A stretch of DNA of 25,435 nt from the IMG/VR virus record IMGVR_UViG_3300038825_000793, positions 9,678 through 35,112 of that record; one strand, given 5' to 3'. Below, piece after piece: positions 1 through 6,827 of the stretch. The DNA comes from a virus. The notes beneath the pieces are model-generated. The model searched no databases. It saw only the letters and a list, made by a program, of their open reading frames with translations, and was not told the origin of the DNA. Numbering within the stretch: position 1 is the first letter of the stretch; each line of letters starts with the position of its first letter. A program made the position numbers and the translations under genes.

Positions 1-162
1 AAGCGGTCTAATTTGCTCTATATGGAACGATTAACCGTTTAAGGTGTATTGGTATTAAAAACGAATAAAAGTGATTCTCATGAGGGTAAACAGTACCCAA
101 AAATAAAATAAATTAAATAAATTTTAAATAAGTGTTGCATATGTCAAAATAAATAATTAATC

Positions 163-168
163 TATACT
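163..168 (+). promoter_or_regulatory. Possible -10 promoter element
   Basis: TATACT matches the sigma70 -10 consensus at five of six positions and lies 24 bases before the first gene. No good -35 is correctly spaced: TTGCAT at 135-140 is 22 bp away, too far. This may be a weak or activator-dependent promoter. The first 191 bases hold no gene; besides this motif there is only a short palindrome, CTCATGAG, at 77-84. Confidence 0.3.
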
Positions 169-191
169 ATCATTTAAACAAAGGATATGAA

Positions 192-395
192 ATGAAGATA
201 ACTAAAAGAAACATCACAGAAGAAGATATCAAAGAATTTGAAAGCATATTTGATAAAGTATTGCTTCATTGGGAATTAAACAATCAAGAGATAATTGGTT
301 TTTTTGTTTCTCATGCTGAGATATTAAGTATTGATAAAATAAGATGGTTTTTTACAGAGGATAGCACTAGAACTTATAATTATGAAAAAATATAA
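192..395 (+). CDS. Hypothetical phage protein (67 aa)
   Basis: A small acidic protein of unknown function, with no recognisable domain, signal peptide or membrane segment. The ATG at 192 follows an AAGGAT ribosome-binding site at 181-186 with suitable spacing. It opens a block of four short + strand genes that ends at the terminator at 1399-1428, and the next gene starts 16 bases after its stop. Gene calling rests on the ribosome-binding site and tight packing rather than on homology. Confidence 0.6.
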   Translation: MKITKRNITEEDIKEFESIFDKVLLHWELNNQEIIGFFVSHAEILSIDKIRWFFTEDSTRTYNYEKI

Positions 396-411
396 ACAAA
401 GGAGAATAGAA

Positions 412-597
412 ATGAATATAAATAATTTTCTATCAAATGCTTTAAACAAGTTAGTAGATGAAGACATAAAAAAGATGAAAGATAGAAACGGAAAAGATAA
501 AGTGTATTCAATCAATGGCGAGAGGTTTAACCTTGTCGGCAATAAAGATGACAATGGTAATACAAGATGGACACGTAAAGAAGTAAACAAAGGATAA
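412..597 (+). CDS. Hypothetical phage protein (61 aa)
   Basis: A small, highly charged protein of unknown function. The frame is open from an ATG at 382, but the ATG at 412 is preferred because AAAGGAG at 398-404 sits 7 bases before it, whereas 382 has no ribosome-binding site. The middle is lysine- and aspartate-rich, and the end (about residues 38-61) is rich in Asn, Gly and Lys. It sits in the first four-gene block, 16 bases after one gene and 4 bases before the next. Confidence 0.6.
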   Translation: MNINNFLSNALNKLVDEDIKKMKDRNGKDKVYSINGERFNLVGNKDDNGNTRWTRKEVNKG

Positions 598-601
598 TAA
601 A

Positions 602-1087
602 ATGTACTCATTAAATACAATACAACAACAGAATAAAAGCAATGCCAAGAAGTTAATTGATTTAACTATTAAAAATGGCGGAGTAAGTTTCAATAATGAC
701 CTAGAACCGTTAACATTAAAAGAAGGCTTTGCGGTAGGAATTAAAGACCTATTATGTGCTAATAGCAATCAGGAGGGAACTAAATACAATCACGAATCTT
801 GCTCGGATGGTTGTAAAATTGAACACGTCCCGAGCGTACCAACCCTTGAAAATCTTGAAAAGACTTTAAACACATTAGAACCTTTCAATGCTCATTGTAT
901 TGATGACAAAGGAAAGGGATATAATGCTTTTTATGGGTTATGGGTTGAATCTGGTTGGTTTTACTTGGATGGTTGTATCCATATTTTAGATTATCAAACC
1001 GCTGTAAACTATGGAAAGCACTTTAACCAACAAGCAATTTATGATTTCAAGAATGAAATTGAAATTAACTTAAAAGGTGGTAAATAA
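602..1087 (+). CDS. Hypothetical phage protein (161 aa)
   Basis: No family recognised with confidence. AAAGGA just upstream supports the ATG at 602. The N-terminal third is polar. Residues 62-71 carry a small cysteine/histidine cluster (HESCSDGCKIEH). The C-terminal third has an aromatic-rich stretch (YGLWVESGWFYLDGCIHI) followed by an alanine/glutamine helix, a layout that suggests a compact globular domain. The stop codon overlaps the start of the next gene (TAATG), so the two are probably translationally coupled. Functions such as host takeover or anti-restriction are possible from the location, but nothing in the sequence shows them. Confidence 0.65.
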   Translation: MYSLNTIQQQNKSNAKKLIDLTIKNGGVSFNNDLEPLTLKEGFAVGIKDLLCANSNQEGTKYNHESCSDGCKIEHVPSVPTLENLEKTLNTLEPFNAHCIDDKGKGYNAFYGLWVESGWFYLDGCIHILDYQTAVNYGKHFNQQAIYDFKNEIEINLKGGK

Positions 1088-1365
1088 TGACAAACGATAA
1101 AGTATGTAAAGCTTGGATAGAAGGGAAAAAAGCTAAATCAAATTCAATGAAGACTGATGGTATAAGTTTGTTTAGTTATCAAATGAAAATAGGGCAAACG
1201 TTAACCAATGGACTTAAACAAGTCTTAAATGTTCAAAAGCCTTATTTTTATTCTATGACTACTAGTAAGCATGTAGGAATAGCAAAAAGTTACTGCTCGA
1301 GAATAGTAAACCCTGTACCAATTCACTCCTATACGTTTGGCGGTCATTGGTACGTATTCCCATAA
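1087..1365 (+). CDS. Hypothetical phage protein (92 aa)
   Basis: Small basic protein of unknown function whose ATG overlaps the stop of the preceding gene (TAATG). The middle reads NSMKTDGISLFSYQMKIGQT and is followed by a Thr-Thr-Ser-Lys-His motif near residue 58. This arrangement resembles small uncharacterised early proteins of other phages, but I cannot name the family. It is the last gene of the first block; the terminator at 1399-1428 starts 34 bases after its stop. Confidence 0.6.
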   Translation: MTNDKVCKAWIEGKKAKSNSMKTDGISLFSYQMKIGQTLTNGLKQVLNVQKPYFYSMTTSKHVGIAKSYCSRIVNPVPIHSYTFGGHWYVFP

Positions 1366-1398
1366 ATAAACAATAGTTATTGACTATTAGAAATCGAT

Positions 1399-1428
1399 AA
1401 AGCCCCTATTAATTTAGGGGCTTTTTTT
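1399..1428 (+). terminator. Rho-independent terminator
   Basis: A perfect 10-bp stem, AAAGCCCCTA (1399-1408) with TAGGGGCTTT (1415-1424), closes a 6-base loop (TTAATT) and runs into seven T residues (1422-1428). It lies 34 bases after the stop of the 1087-1365 gene and should end transcription of the first gene block. Confidence 0.9.
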
Positions 1429-1622
1429 GTACCCATAAACACTAAGCAAATATATGATTCAAAACATACAATTTTTAGCCCATATTAGCCCCTTAAAGCC
1501 ACTTTCTCACATTAAACGGATACTAACCTTGATTAAACAAAATCTATCCATACAAGCTAAATTAGACCTATTAAATAAGATTTATAGAGAATCTAAGGGG
1601 GTTAGAATAGGATACTGCTTAT

Positions 1623-1637
1623 TGAGATTGAATCTCA
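1623..1637. promoter_or_regulatory. 15-bp dyad, possible operator
   Basis: TGAGATT-G-AATCTCA is a perfect inverted repeat with a single central base, the usual form of a site for a dimeric repressor. It lies about 145 bp upstream of the strong promoter at 1782, which is far for simple occlusion. It could also form a small hairpin in RNA. No regulator gene is recognisable in the window. Confidence 0.3.
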
Positions 1638-1715
1638 TTATCAAAAGATTGAAATTAGGAATAAAAAGAATAAGTAAAAATATGCAAAAAATAGGTCAAA
1701 ATAATTATAAATGGG

Positions 1716-1749
1716 GTTATATTTTTGGTTATATTTTCCGTTATATTTT
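1716..1749 (+). repeat. Three direct repeats, 12-bp period
   Basis: GTTATATTTT occurs exactly at 1716-1725, 1728-1737 and 1740-1749, so the copies are spaced precisely 12 bp apart. They end 32 bp before the -35 box at 1782. Weaker relatives (GTTTATATTGG at 1791, GTTATAAGTTGG at 1802) overlap the core promoter. The phasing suggests iterons or a cooperative operator. Confidence 0.55.
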
Positions 1750-1781
1750 GAAGATTATTTTTAAAATAAATAAAAAAAGAC

Positions 1782-1809
1782 TTGACACGTGTTTATATTG
1801 GGTTATAAG
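1782..1809 (+). promoter_or_regulatory. Sigma70-type early promoter
   Basis: A perfect -35 box TTGACA (1782-1787), a 16-bp spacer and a -10 box TATAAG (1804-1809) lie just ahead of the ribosome-binding site AAAGGAG and the ATG at 1836. This is the best promoter match in the window. It should drive the small-protein operon and possibly the replication genes downstream. Confidence 0.75.
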
Positions 1810-1835
1810 TTGGAACAACAAAAGGAGAACTAGAA

Positions 1836-1997
1836 ATGAATGCTGAACAAAAAAGAATGTTAATAAATCTAATGGTTATAACTGATGAGTATGATTTATT
1901 ACAAGAAAAAGACCAAAGTGATAAAGATTATAAAGACATTAAGAAAAACGCTTACCATAGTTTAATGAGATTTATAATGACAAAAGGAGATAAATAA
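1836..1997 (+). CDS. Hypothetical protein (53 aa)
   Basis: First gene behind the strong promoter. AAAGGAG at 1820-1826 precedes the ATG at 1836. The 53-residue product is a charged, probably helical protein (starts MNAEQKRMLINLMV, ends RFIMTKGDK) with no known domain. Its TAA stop overlaps the next ATG (TAATG), so translation of the pair is probably coupled. A tiny protein made from the strongest promoter is a typical position for a host-interacting early factor, but that is inference from position only. Confidence 0.6.
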   Translation: MNAEQKRMLINLMVITDEYDLLQEKDQSDKDYKDIKKNAYHSLMRFIMTKGDK

Positions 1998-2152
1998 TGG
2001 AAGTTTTATTAATAATTGTACTTATATTAGGTGTTATAATAGCTAACCTAAAATCAAGTTTAAATGTTGCCAATATCAAAAAAGATTATTGGCGAGAACT
2101 AGCTATTCAAGTGAATAATAATCTAAAAAAAGCAAATCAAAAGGAGAATTAA
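1997..2152 (+). CDS. Small single-pass membrane protein (51 aa)
   Basis: The N-terminus (MEVLLIIVLILGVIIANLKS) is one strongly hydrophobic segment of about 17 residues. A short polar, helical tail of about 32 residues follows, so the product is predicted to be an N-terminally anchored inner-membrane protein. It is coupled to the previous gene by TAATG. The end of its frame encodes AAGGAGAAT, which serves as ribosome-binding site for the gene starting at 2154. Function unknown. Confidence 0.6.
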   Translation: MEVLLIIVLILGVIIANLKSSLNVANIKKDYWRELAIQVNNNLKKANQKEN

Positions 2153-2153
2153 A

Positions 2154-2495
2154 ATGGACACTAAGAATATAAATAGTGCTATTTATACTATATTGACTAA
2201 TTTAGGAATAAAGGAAGTTAAAAAAGTGAAGATAAATAAAAATACAATATATTTTACAGACCAACTAGATAGAGTTATATCTATGCCTATGGTTATAAAT
2301 AGTGAGGTGATGGAGAGACAAAAAAAAGTAAGGCTATTTGTAACTGAATTTGTAGAACACATCTTTGAGGTAGATGAAAATAAGCTTGATAAAGAAATTG
2401 AAAAGATAGAAAAAAGCTCAAGTTGGAAAGTAAAATCCATTGATACACCCCAACATAGTAGAGAGCATACATATTTTAATCTGGAGGTGGAGTGA
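2154..2495 (+). CDS. Hypothetical phage protein (113 aa)
   Basis: A soluble, charged protein preceded by AAGGAG (2141-2146). The N-terminal half looks alpha/beta. Residues 60-90 form a glutamate/lysine-rich helix with possible coiled-coil character (EVDENKLDKEIEKIEKSSSW). No family recognised. The stop overlaps the next ATG (TGATG). It is the longest member of the small-protein operon and may be its core component. Confidence 0.6.
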   Translation: MDTKNINSAIYTILTNLGIKEVKKVKINKNTIYFTDQLDRVISMPMVINSEVMERQKKVRLFVTEFVEHIFEVDENKLDKEIEKIEKSSSWKVKSIDTPQHSREHTYFNLEVE

Positions 2496-2740
2496 TGAGA
2501 AGGAGATTAAATCATAATGATATCAAGGTTTATATAAGTAGTGATGATTCTTTATTTGTAGAAATCAAGGGTCAAACTATTTATATAGATACAAGTATGT
2601 CTGATAAGCTAATTGTTAATTCTTGGAATAACAAAAAAGTTTTAAAATCAGATTGTGATGAGATTGATTGGAGTATTGTGCAACAATTAGATAAAGATAG
2701 GCTTGTACTTACTACAGAAATAGAAAGAGAGGTGAAGTGA
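2495..2740 (+). CDS. Hypothetical phage protein (81 aa)
   Basis: Small protein with alternating hydrophobic residues, suggesting beta strands (IKVYISSDDSLFVEIKGQTI), and no known domain. The ATG at 2495 is preferred over a GTG at 2492 because GGAGGT at 2483-2488 is 6 bases from the ATG but only 3 from the GTG. Start and stop both overlap the neighbouring genes by one base (TGATG), which implies coupled translation. Confidence 0.6.
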   Translation: MRRRLNHNDIKVYISSDDSLFVEIKGQTIYIDTSMSDKLIVNSWNNKKVLKSDCDEIDWSIVQQLDKDRLVLTTEIEREVK

Positions 2741-2898
2741 TGGAATTTTTGAAACATTTATTAGGTAGTTGTGGAGAACCACATGGGTTATTATATATGC
2801 TATATGTATTTGGAGCATTTATAACTACAATGGTTAAGGCAGTATATTTTTCAATGAAATGGTGGATAGAAGATAATATAAAGGGATTTATGAAATGA
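2740..2898 (+). CDS. Small membrane protein (52 aa)
   Basis: A 52-codon frame beginning at the ATG that overlaps the previous stop (TGATG); the ribosome-binding GGTGA lies just upstream. Residues 17-37 (LLYMLYVFGAFITTMVKAVY) are hydrophobic enough for one membrane segment, followed by a short amphipathic tail with two tryptophans. The stop overlaps the next start (ATGA). This is the second single-pass protein in this operon, after 1997-2152. Function unknown. Confidence 0.55.
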   Translation: MEFLKHLLGSCGEPHGLLYMLYVFGAFITTMVKAVYFSMKWWIEDNIKGFMK

Positions 2899-3143
2899 AA
2901 CTAACAAAACAATATAAAAAAGATGCTCTATTCTATTCTAAGAAAAAAGATGGGGTAGTATGGATGATTAACTTTACTGATGATTATATTGCCCATAGGA
3001 CTTTAATGAATTTAGTTAGAGACGAGTATAAGGACACAAAAATACGCTTAGAATCTTTATATATGGATGGAGAATTAATGTATAAACGTGGAGATACTAA
3101 ATTAGAAATAGATGATTTTTATTATATATTGTCTGACAACTAG
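2895..3143 (+). CDS. Hypothetical phage protein (82 aa)
   Basis: Charged soluble protein with mixed alpha/beta character and no recognised domain. It begins at an ATG overlapping the preceding stop (ATGA) and is the last of six tightly overlapped genes behind the promoter at 1782. A 60-80 base gap follows before the next gene. Function unknown. Confidence 0.55.
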   Translation: MKLTKQYKKDALFYSKKKDGVVWMINFTDDYIAHRTLMNLVRDEYKDTKIRLESLYMDGELMYKRGDTKLEIDDFYYILSDN

Positions 3144-3225
3144 GCATAATAGTATGACAAATTGCATATTGCAAACATTTATATTTATAGGTTAAGTTCT
3201 GACTATGGAAAAGAAGGAATATCTA

Positions 3226-3396
3226 ATGGCTCAGAAAGAATGCTCAAATTATGATACAGGTTATATCTGCTCTGGAGTTATGATAGGAAAACATCTGGAG
3301 CAATGGATTGATTCTGAGTTATGTGGAAAGATATGTAGATTAAAGGAAGGCAAAGATTGTGAATATTTTGACAAAATTGTTAAACCAATTTTATAG
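3226..3396 (+). CDS. Cysteine-rich small protein (56 aa)
   Basis: A 56-residue protein with five cysteines spread along its length, compatible with a small metal-binding fold, though no canonical CxxC pair exists. The frame is open from an ATG at 3205, but the ATG at 3226 is preferred because AAGGA at 3214-3218 sits 7 bases before it and nothing similar precedes 3205. It stands alone between the small-protein operon and the hairpin at 3396-3440. Function unknown. Confidence 0.5.
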   Translation: MAQKECSNYDTGYICSGVMIGKHLEQWIDSELCGKICRLKEGKDCEYFDKIVKPIL

Positions 3397-3444
3397 AATG
3401 GGTTACAGGGTGGATTTCCCTCCTTTACCACCCTCCATTCTTTT
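3396..3444 (+). terminator. Terminator-like hairpin before the initiator gene
   Basis: GAATGG (3396-3401) pairs with CCATTC (3435-3440), and AGGGTGG (3407-3413) pairs with CCACCCT (3428-3434). The 5' arm has a 5-base bulge (GTTAC) and the apical loop is 14 bases. Four T residues follow (3441-3444), then at once AAGGAG, the ribosome-binding site of the initiator gene. The hairpin begins in the preceding stop codon. It could be a partial terminator, an attenuator or an RNA processing site. Confidence 0.55.
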
Positions 3445-3456
3445 AAGGAGTGTTAT

Positions 3457-4245
3457 ATGAGTTACATAGGTTATATCCCTAAGTCTATTAGGCATCATCA
3501 ATACTTATCACCAAGAGATAAGTTATTATATTGTGAAATAACTGCCTGTTTAGATGATAATGGTATCTGTATGAAGAATAATATATATTTTGCTCACGTT
3601 ACAGGATGTACTAAATCCACTATATCTGCCTCAATGACTAAATTAAGAGAACTTAATTATATTGATGTTATTATTGAGAAAGATAGAGATACGCAAAAAT
3701 TTAAGAAGAGATATATTACTTTAAAAGCCATGTCTGATTTTCAAGGTGAGGGTAGCTTAGAATTTAAAAAAGCCATATCGGATTCTCAAGGTGGGGTAAG
3801 CGATGATTCTGGTTATATTCCAGAGGATAGGGATGGTAAAACCAAGTCTTATACAGACGACTCTATTATTATAAATAATAATATTAGATATATATACTCT
3901 AATAAGAGGCATAGTATAAAATACAATTCCAAGATAACTGATGAACAAAAGGAATATCTAAAATCAATTATAATAGAATTTTATACTGAGAAGCATAAAC
4001 AATTTCCAAATCACATTAAAGAGGATTGGTATAATGACGAGGACTTAACTATTGGTTCTATTAATACTTTATTTGATTTGATTGTGATTGATAAATGGGA
4101 TGAAAAAGAAGTAAGGGATGTTATAAGATGGGCAACAACAGATAAGTTCTGGTCATCTAACTTACTTAGTTTAAGAACACTAAGAACAAAATCAAGAAAT
4201 GGCATGACTAAATTTGCCAACTTGCAGATTAAATACACTAACTAA
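3457..4245 (+). CDS. Phage replication initiator (winged helix)
   Basis: Probable replication initiator / helicase loader of 262 residues, with an architecture like lambda O or DnaD-like proteins. The N-terminal ~90 residues look like a winged helix-turn-helix: MSYIGYIPKSIRHHQYLSPR, then TGCTKSTISASMTKLRELNY as the recognition part. A low-complexity linker (about 90-150) contains a 15-residue repeat (KAMSDFQGEG / KAISDSQGGV). The C-terminal region (about 185-262) ends in the tryptophan-containing pattern DKFWSSNLLSLRTLR...NGMTKFANLQ, seen in many phage replication proteins. AAGGAG at 3445-3450 sets the start. The primase-helicase follows two genes downstream, which fits a loader role. The linker DNA has origin-like features. 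Confidence 0.7.
   Translation: MSYIGYIPKSIRHHQYLSPRDKLLYCEITACLDDNGICMKNNIYFAHVTGCTKSTISASMTKLRELNYIDVIIEKDRDTQKFKKRYITLKAMSDFQGEGSLEFKKAISDSQGGVSDDSGYIPEDRDGKTKSYTDDSIIINNNIRYIYSNKRHSIKYNSKITDEQKEYLKSIIIEFYTEKHKQFPNHIKEDWYNDEDLTIGSINTLFDLIVIDKWDEKEVRDVIRWATTDKFWSSNLLSLRTLRTKSRNGMTKFANLQIKYTN
3723..3801 (+). repeat. Two 34-bp direct repeats in the initiator gene
   Basis: The segments 3723-3756 and 3768-3801 match at about 28 of 34 positions with a 45-bp period; both begin AAAAGCCAT and share TCAAGGTG. They lie in the codons for the linker of the replication initiator and just upstream of a very AT-rich tract. By analogy with lambda ori inside gene O, they may be initiator-binding iterons. 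Confidence 0.45.
3863..3935. other. AT-rich tract, possible origin unwinding element
   Basis: This stretch within the initiator gene is almost free of G and C at its left end (CTATTATTATAAATAATAAT and onward to about 3896). It follows the two 34-bp repeats by about 60 bp. It encodes an Ile/Asn/Tyr-rich linker of no obvious structural importance. This is the position of a DNA unwinding element in lambdoid origins; the assignment is inference. Confidence 0.4.
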
Positions 4246-4256
4246 AGGAGATAATA

Positions 4257-4592
4257 ATGAGAATACAAATAGATGGATGGGAGTTTTTTGATTCAGTAAA
4301 GGCATATCTATCAGATAAGCATAATTATGAATTAGATACTGATGAGAAAGAGGTACATTTTAACTTTGATATAGATGCAAAACCCAACTTATATCGTTAT
4401 AAAAAAGATACGAAGTGGAACGATGAAAAAGTTGAGTTTGATATAATCAATGAATATGAAGTGGACGGTCTTTATGTTAAGAGGAAGAAAAAAGGTTCTG
4501 AGAAATATCAGTATGTGAAACTAGATGAAGATTGTTATCCAACAATGAAAAGTATCCATGAAGATACTGAAGTCAATATTAACATTTATTAA
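4257..4592 (+). CDS. Hypothetical phage protein (111 aa)
   Basis: An acidic, lysine-rich soluble protein with no recognised family. AAAGGAGATAATA just upstream gives a strong ribosome-binding site for the ATG at 4257. The sequence looks beta-rich (EVHFNFDIDAKPNLYRYKKD, YEVDGLYVKRKKKGSEKYQY). It sits between the initiator and the primase-helicase, so a replication accessory role is possible but not shown. Confidence 0.6.
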   Translation: MRIQIDGWEFFDSVKAYLSDKHNYELDTDEKEVHFNFDIDAKPNLYRYKKDTKWNDEKVEFDIINEYEVDGLYVKRKKKGSEKYQYVKLDEDCYPTMKSIHEDTEVNINIY

Positions 4593-4604
4593 GGAGATAG
4601 TAAA

Positions 4605-4988
4605 ATGAATATACAGGGATTAAGAGGTGGGCTTTATAACCCCACAATTAGAGACATGGTGCGTAGAAGTGAGTGTTCCCCAAGTGCTAATGTAAAAATG
4701 CCACCAAAAGGAAGACGTAGAGGCTATAAACAAGATGAATTATCTAAAAAAAGATATCTTAGTCATTTTGAATCTTTAGTCTTTTATTTTGGAGAAGAGT
4801 GGTTTGACTTAAAGAACCAATTAGGAGATTCAATTAGTGCTAATCATAACGCTAAAATGAGAAGACAGCCTTCCAGATGTGATAAATGTGAAAGAGAATG
4901 GGCAGTAGATAGTGAAGGTCAATATTACCTAGATGATTCATTTAAAAGGCTACCATTGCAAACTGATACTTGTATGGAGTGTGAATGA
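4605..4988 (+). CDS. Putative zinc-binding protein (127 aa)
   Basis: AAGGAGATAG precedes the ATG. The N-terminal half is basic (KMPPKGRRRGYKQDELSKKR), suggesting nucleic-acid contact. The C-terminus carries two pairs, CDKC and CMEC, about 28 residues apart, forming a likely single zinc ribbon that ends at the last residues. Its stop overlaps the start of the primase-helicase (ATGA), implying coupled expression and possibly a replication accessory role. I do not recognise the family. Confidence 0.6.
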   Translation: MNIQGLRGGLYNPTIRDMVRRSECSPSANVKMPPKGRRRGYKQDELSKKRYLSHFESLVFYFGEEWFDLKNQLGDSISANHNAKMRRQPSRCDKCEREWAVDSEGQYYLDDSFKRLPLQTDTCMECE

Positions 4989-6664
4989 GTTTTGAAGAGG
5001 TAGGTATATATCTCAGGAATACATCAGGGCAGGAGAAAACCAAATGCCCTGAGTGTTCCCCTAATAGGAGGAAGAAGGCTGACCCTTGTCTTAGTGTTAA
5101 TATTGATGAGGGTATTTGGAAGTGTCATCATTGTGGTTGGAAGGGTTCATTAAATAAAAAGAATGATACTTATATTCCACCTCCTCCTATTGTAAAGCCA
5201 GAGCCTCCTAAAACAGATATCCCAGATAAAGTATATCAATGGTTTGAAGATAGAGGTATATCTAAGCCTGTAGTTGATGATGCTAAAATAGGTTATGAAA
5301 ATAGATGGATACATTTCCCCTTTTATAAAGATGGTGAAGTGGTTAATATTAAATCAAGAACTGCTGATAAGCAATTTAGACAAGCTAAGAATGCTGAGAA
5401 GTGTTTTTATAGATTTGATGTTATGTCTGGTATGGAAACTATTATAATTACAGAAGGCGAAATGGATGCTTTAAGCTTAGTGGAAGCTGGTTATAATAAC
5501 GTGGTGAGTGTTCCAGATGGTGCTATTGCTCCTAATTCAAATCCAAGCGATAGAAAGTTTAGTTATTTATTATCTGCTGAAGAGCATTTGATGAACGCTA
5601 CTACAATTATATTGGCAATGGATAATGATTCTTCTGGTAATGCAATGCGAGAAGAACTATCAAGAAGGATAGGTCGTGAAAAGTGCTATCGTGTTAATTA
5701 TCCAGAGGGTTGTAAGGATATGAATGAAGTCCTTATAAAGCATGGTGAAGATAGATTGACTGAGATTATAACAGATGCTCATCCTTATCCTATTGATGGT
5801 GTTGTATTAATAGATGATGTGTTAGAAGATGCTATTGATTTATTAAACACTCCAGACACAAAAGGATTAACCACTGGTTGGGAAGCATTAGACGAATATT
5901 ATCGTATATCTCCATCAGAAGTTACAATCGTTACTGGTGTCCCTAATATGGGTAAATCTGAGTGGATGGATGCCTTAATGATTAACTTAATCCAAGACAA
6001 TGGGTGGAAGTTTGGTATATTCTCTGCTGAGAATTTTCCTGTCAAACACCATTTATTAAAGCTTGTAGGTAAGTTCACTAATAAGCCATTCTGGGGTAGC
6101 GATAGGATGGATGAAAAAACTGCCAGAAATTCAATGAATATTCTTAATGAGCATATTAAGTTTATTGGCACTCAAGAAGATACAGTAACCATGGAGAGTA
6201 TATTAGACCAAGCAAGAATACTAAATTTTAGATATGGTTTAAATGGATTGGTAATTGACCCTTGGAATACTATTGAACATAAATTTAGAGATGGAGAAAA
6301 TGAAACCAATTATGTATCCAGAATATTGGCAAGCCTTAATACTTTTGCTAAGATACATGAGATTCATATATGGGTAGTAGCACATCCTAGAAAAATGGAA
6401 AGTGATAATCATAGGAAGCCTGTTGTCCCTACTCCATATGATATATCTGGTAGTGCTAATTTTTATAACAAAGCTGATAACTGTATAACTGTACATAGAC
6501 ACAAAAGTGAAGATGAAGATTATGTTGGTATTCATGTCCAGAAAGTGAGATTCCAATATAAAAATGGTACAACAGGTACAGGTAAACTAAGCTATAATGT
6601 AAGGAGTGGAAACTATTTTGAATATTTCTCAGAAGACAAAAAAACATTATTTGGAAAGATGTAA
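4985..6664 (+). CDS. Bifunctional DNA primase/helicase
   Basis: A 559-residue fusion like T7 gp4: it should make RNA primers on the lagging strand and unwind the fork 5' to 3' as a hexamer. A zinc ribbon (C21/C24, C47/C50) is followed by a proline-rich linker. The TOPRIM domain carries E157 in TEGEMDA and D213/D215 in AMDNDSSG. The RecA-like helicase domain carries Walker A GVPNMGKS (318-325), a catalytic-type glutamate E350 (FSAEN), Walker B D425 in GLVIDPW and H467 in VVAHPRK. All key residues are present. The start overlaps the preceding stop (ATGA). No separate helicase or primase is seen in the window. Confidence 0.92.
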   Translation: MSFEEVGIYLRNTSGQEKTKCPECSPNRRKKADPCLSVNIDEGIWKCHHCGWKGSLNKKNDTYIPPPPIVKPEPPKTDIPDKVYQWFEDRGISKPVVDDAKIGYENRWIHFPFYKDGEVVNIKSRTADKQFRQAKNAEKCFYRFDVMSGMETIIITEGEMDALSLVEAGYNNVVSVPDGAIAPNSNPSDRKFSYLLSAEEHLMNATTIILAMDNDSSGNAMREELSRRIGREKCYRVNYPEGCKDMNEVLIKHGEDRLTEIITDAHPYPIDGVVLIDDVLEDAIDLLNTPDTKGLTTGWEALDEYYRISPSEVTIVTGVPNMGKSEWMDALMINLIQDNGWKFGIFSAENFPVKHHLLKLVGKFTNKPFWGSDRMDEKTARNSMNILNEHIKFIGTQEDTVTMESILDQARILNFRYGLNGLVIDPWNTIEHKFRDGENETNYVSRILASLNTFAKIHEIHIWVVAHPRKMESDNHRKPVVPTPYDISGSANFYNKADNCITVHRHKSEDEDYVGIHVQKVRFQYKNGTTGTGKLSYNVRSGNYFEYFSEDKKTLFGKM

Positions 6665-6827
6665 AGATATACCAGATAAGTTACAATTGAATTATAGAAT
6701 AAGAAAGATGAGTAGAAGATTACATAAAGAATTTGATGAAGTCTGGGTTAAATACGAAAATGGAGATGCGACTTTTGATGATTGGAAGAAATCACTTAAT
6801 AAATGGCTACAATCGGAGTTAATATGA
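6606..6827 (+). CDS. Hypothetical small basic protein (73 aa)
   Basis: A lysine/arginine- and tryptophan-rich, probably all-helical protein. The start is uncertain. The GTG at 6606 abuts AAGGAG itself, so the ribosome may use the TTG at 6618, 11 bases after that AAGGAG. Either choice overlaps the last 47-59 bases of the primase-helicase gene. The stop overlaps the next ATG (ATGA). The pattern DGYxxW-like DATFDDWKKSLNKWLQ near the end is helical. Function unknown; its position suggests a link to replication. Confidence 0.5.
   Translation: METILNISQKTKKHYLERCKDIPDKLQLNYRIRKMSRRLHKEFDEVWVKYENGDATFDDWKKSLNKWLQSELI

Larger units (their letters stand above)
1429..1781. other. Gene-free control region
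   Basis: About 350 AT-rich bases between the terminator at 1399-1428 and the promoter at 1782. A 130-codon open frame starting at 1454 is judged spurious: it lacks a ribosome-binding site and runs through the promoter into the next gene. The region holds a 15-bp dyad (1623-1637), three phased direct repeats (1716-1749) and a purine-rich A/T tract (1751-1780). It is probably an operator or origin region. Confidence 0.55.

Noticed and set aside
1454-1846. A 130-codon open frame in the control region
   Set aside because: No ribosome-binding site. It runs through the strong promoter, the phased repeats and the ribosome-binding site of the gene at 1836, and its low-complexity, Ile/Lys-rich product looks like translated AT-rich DNA.
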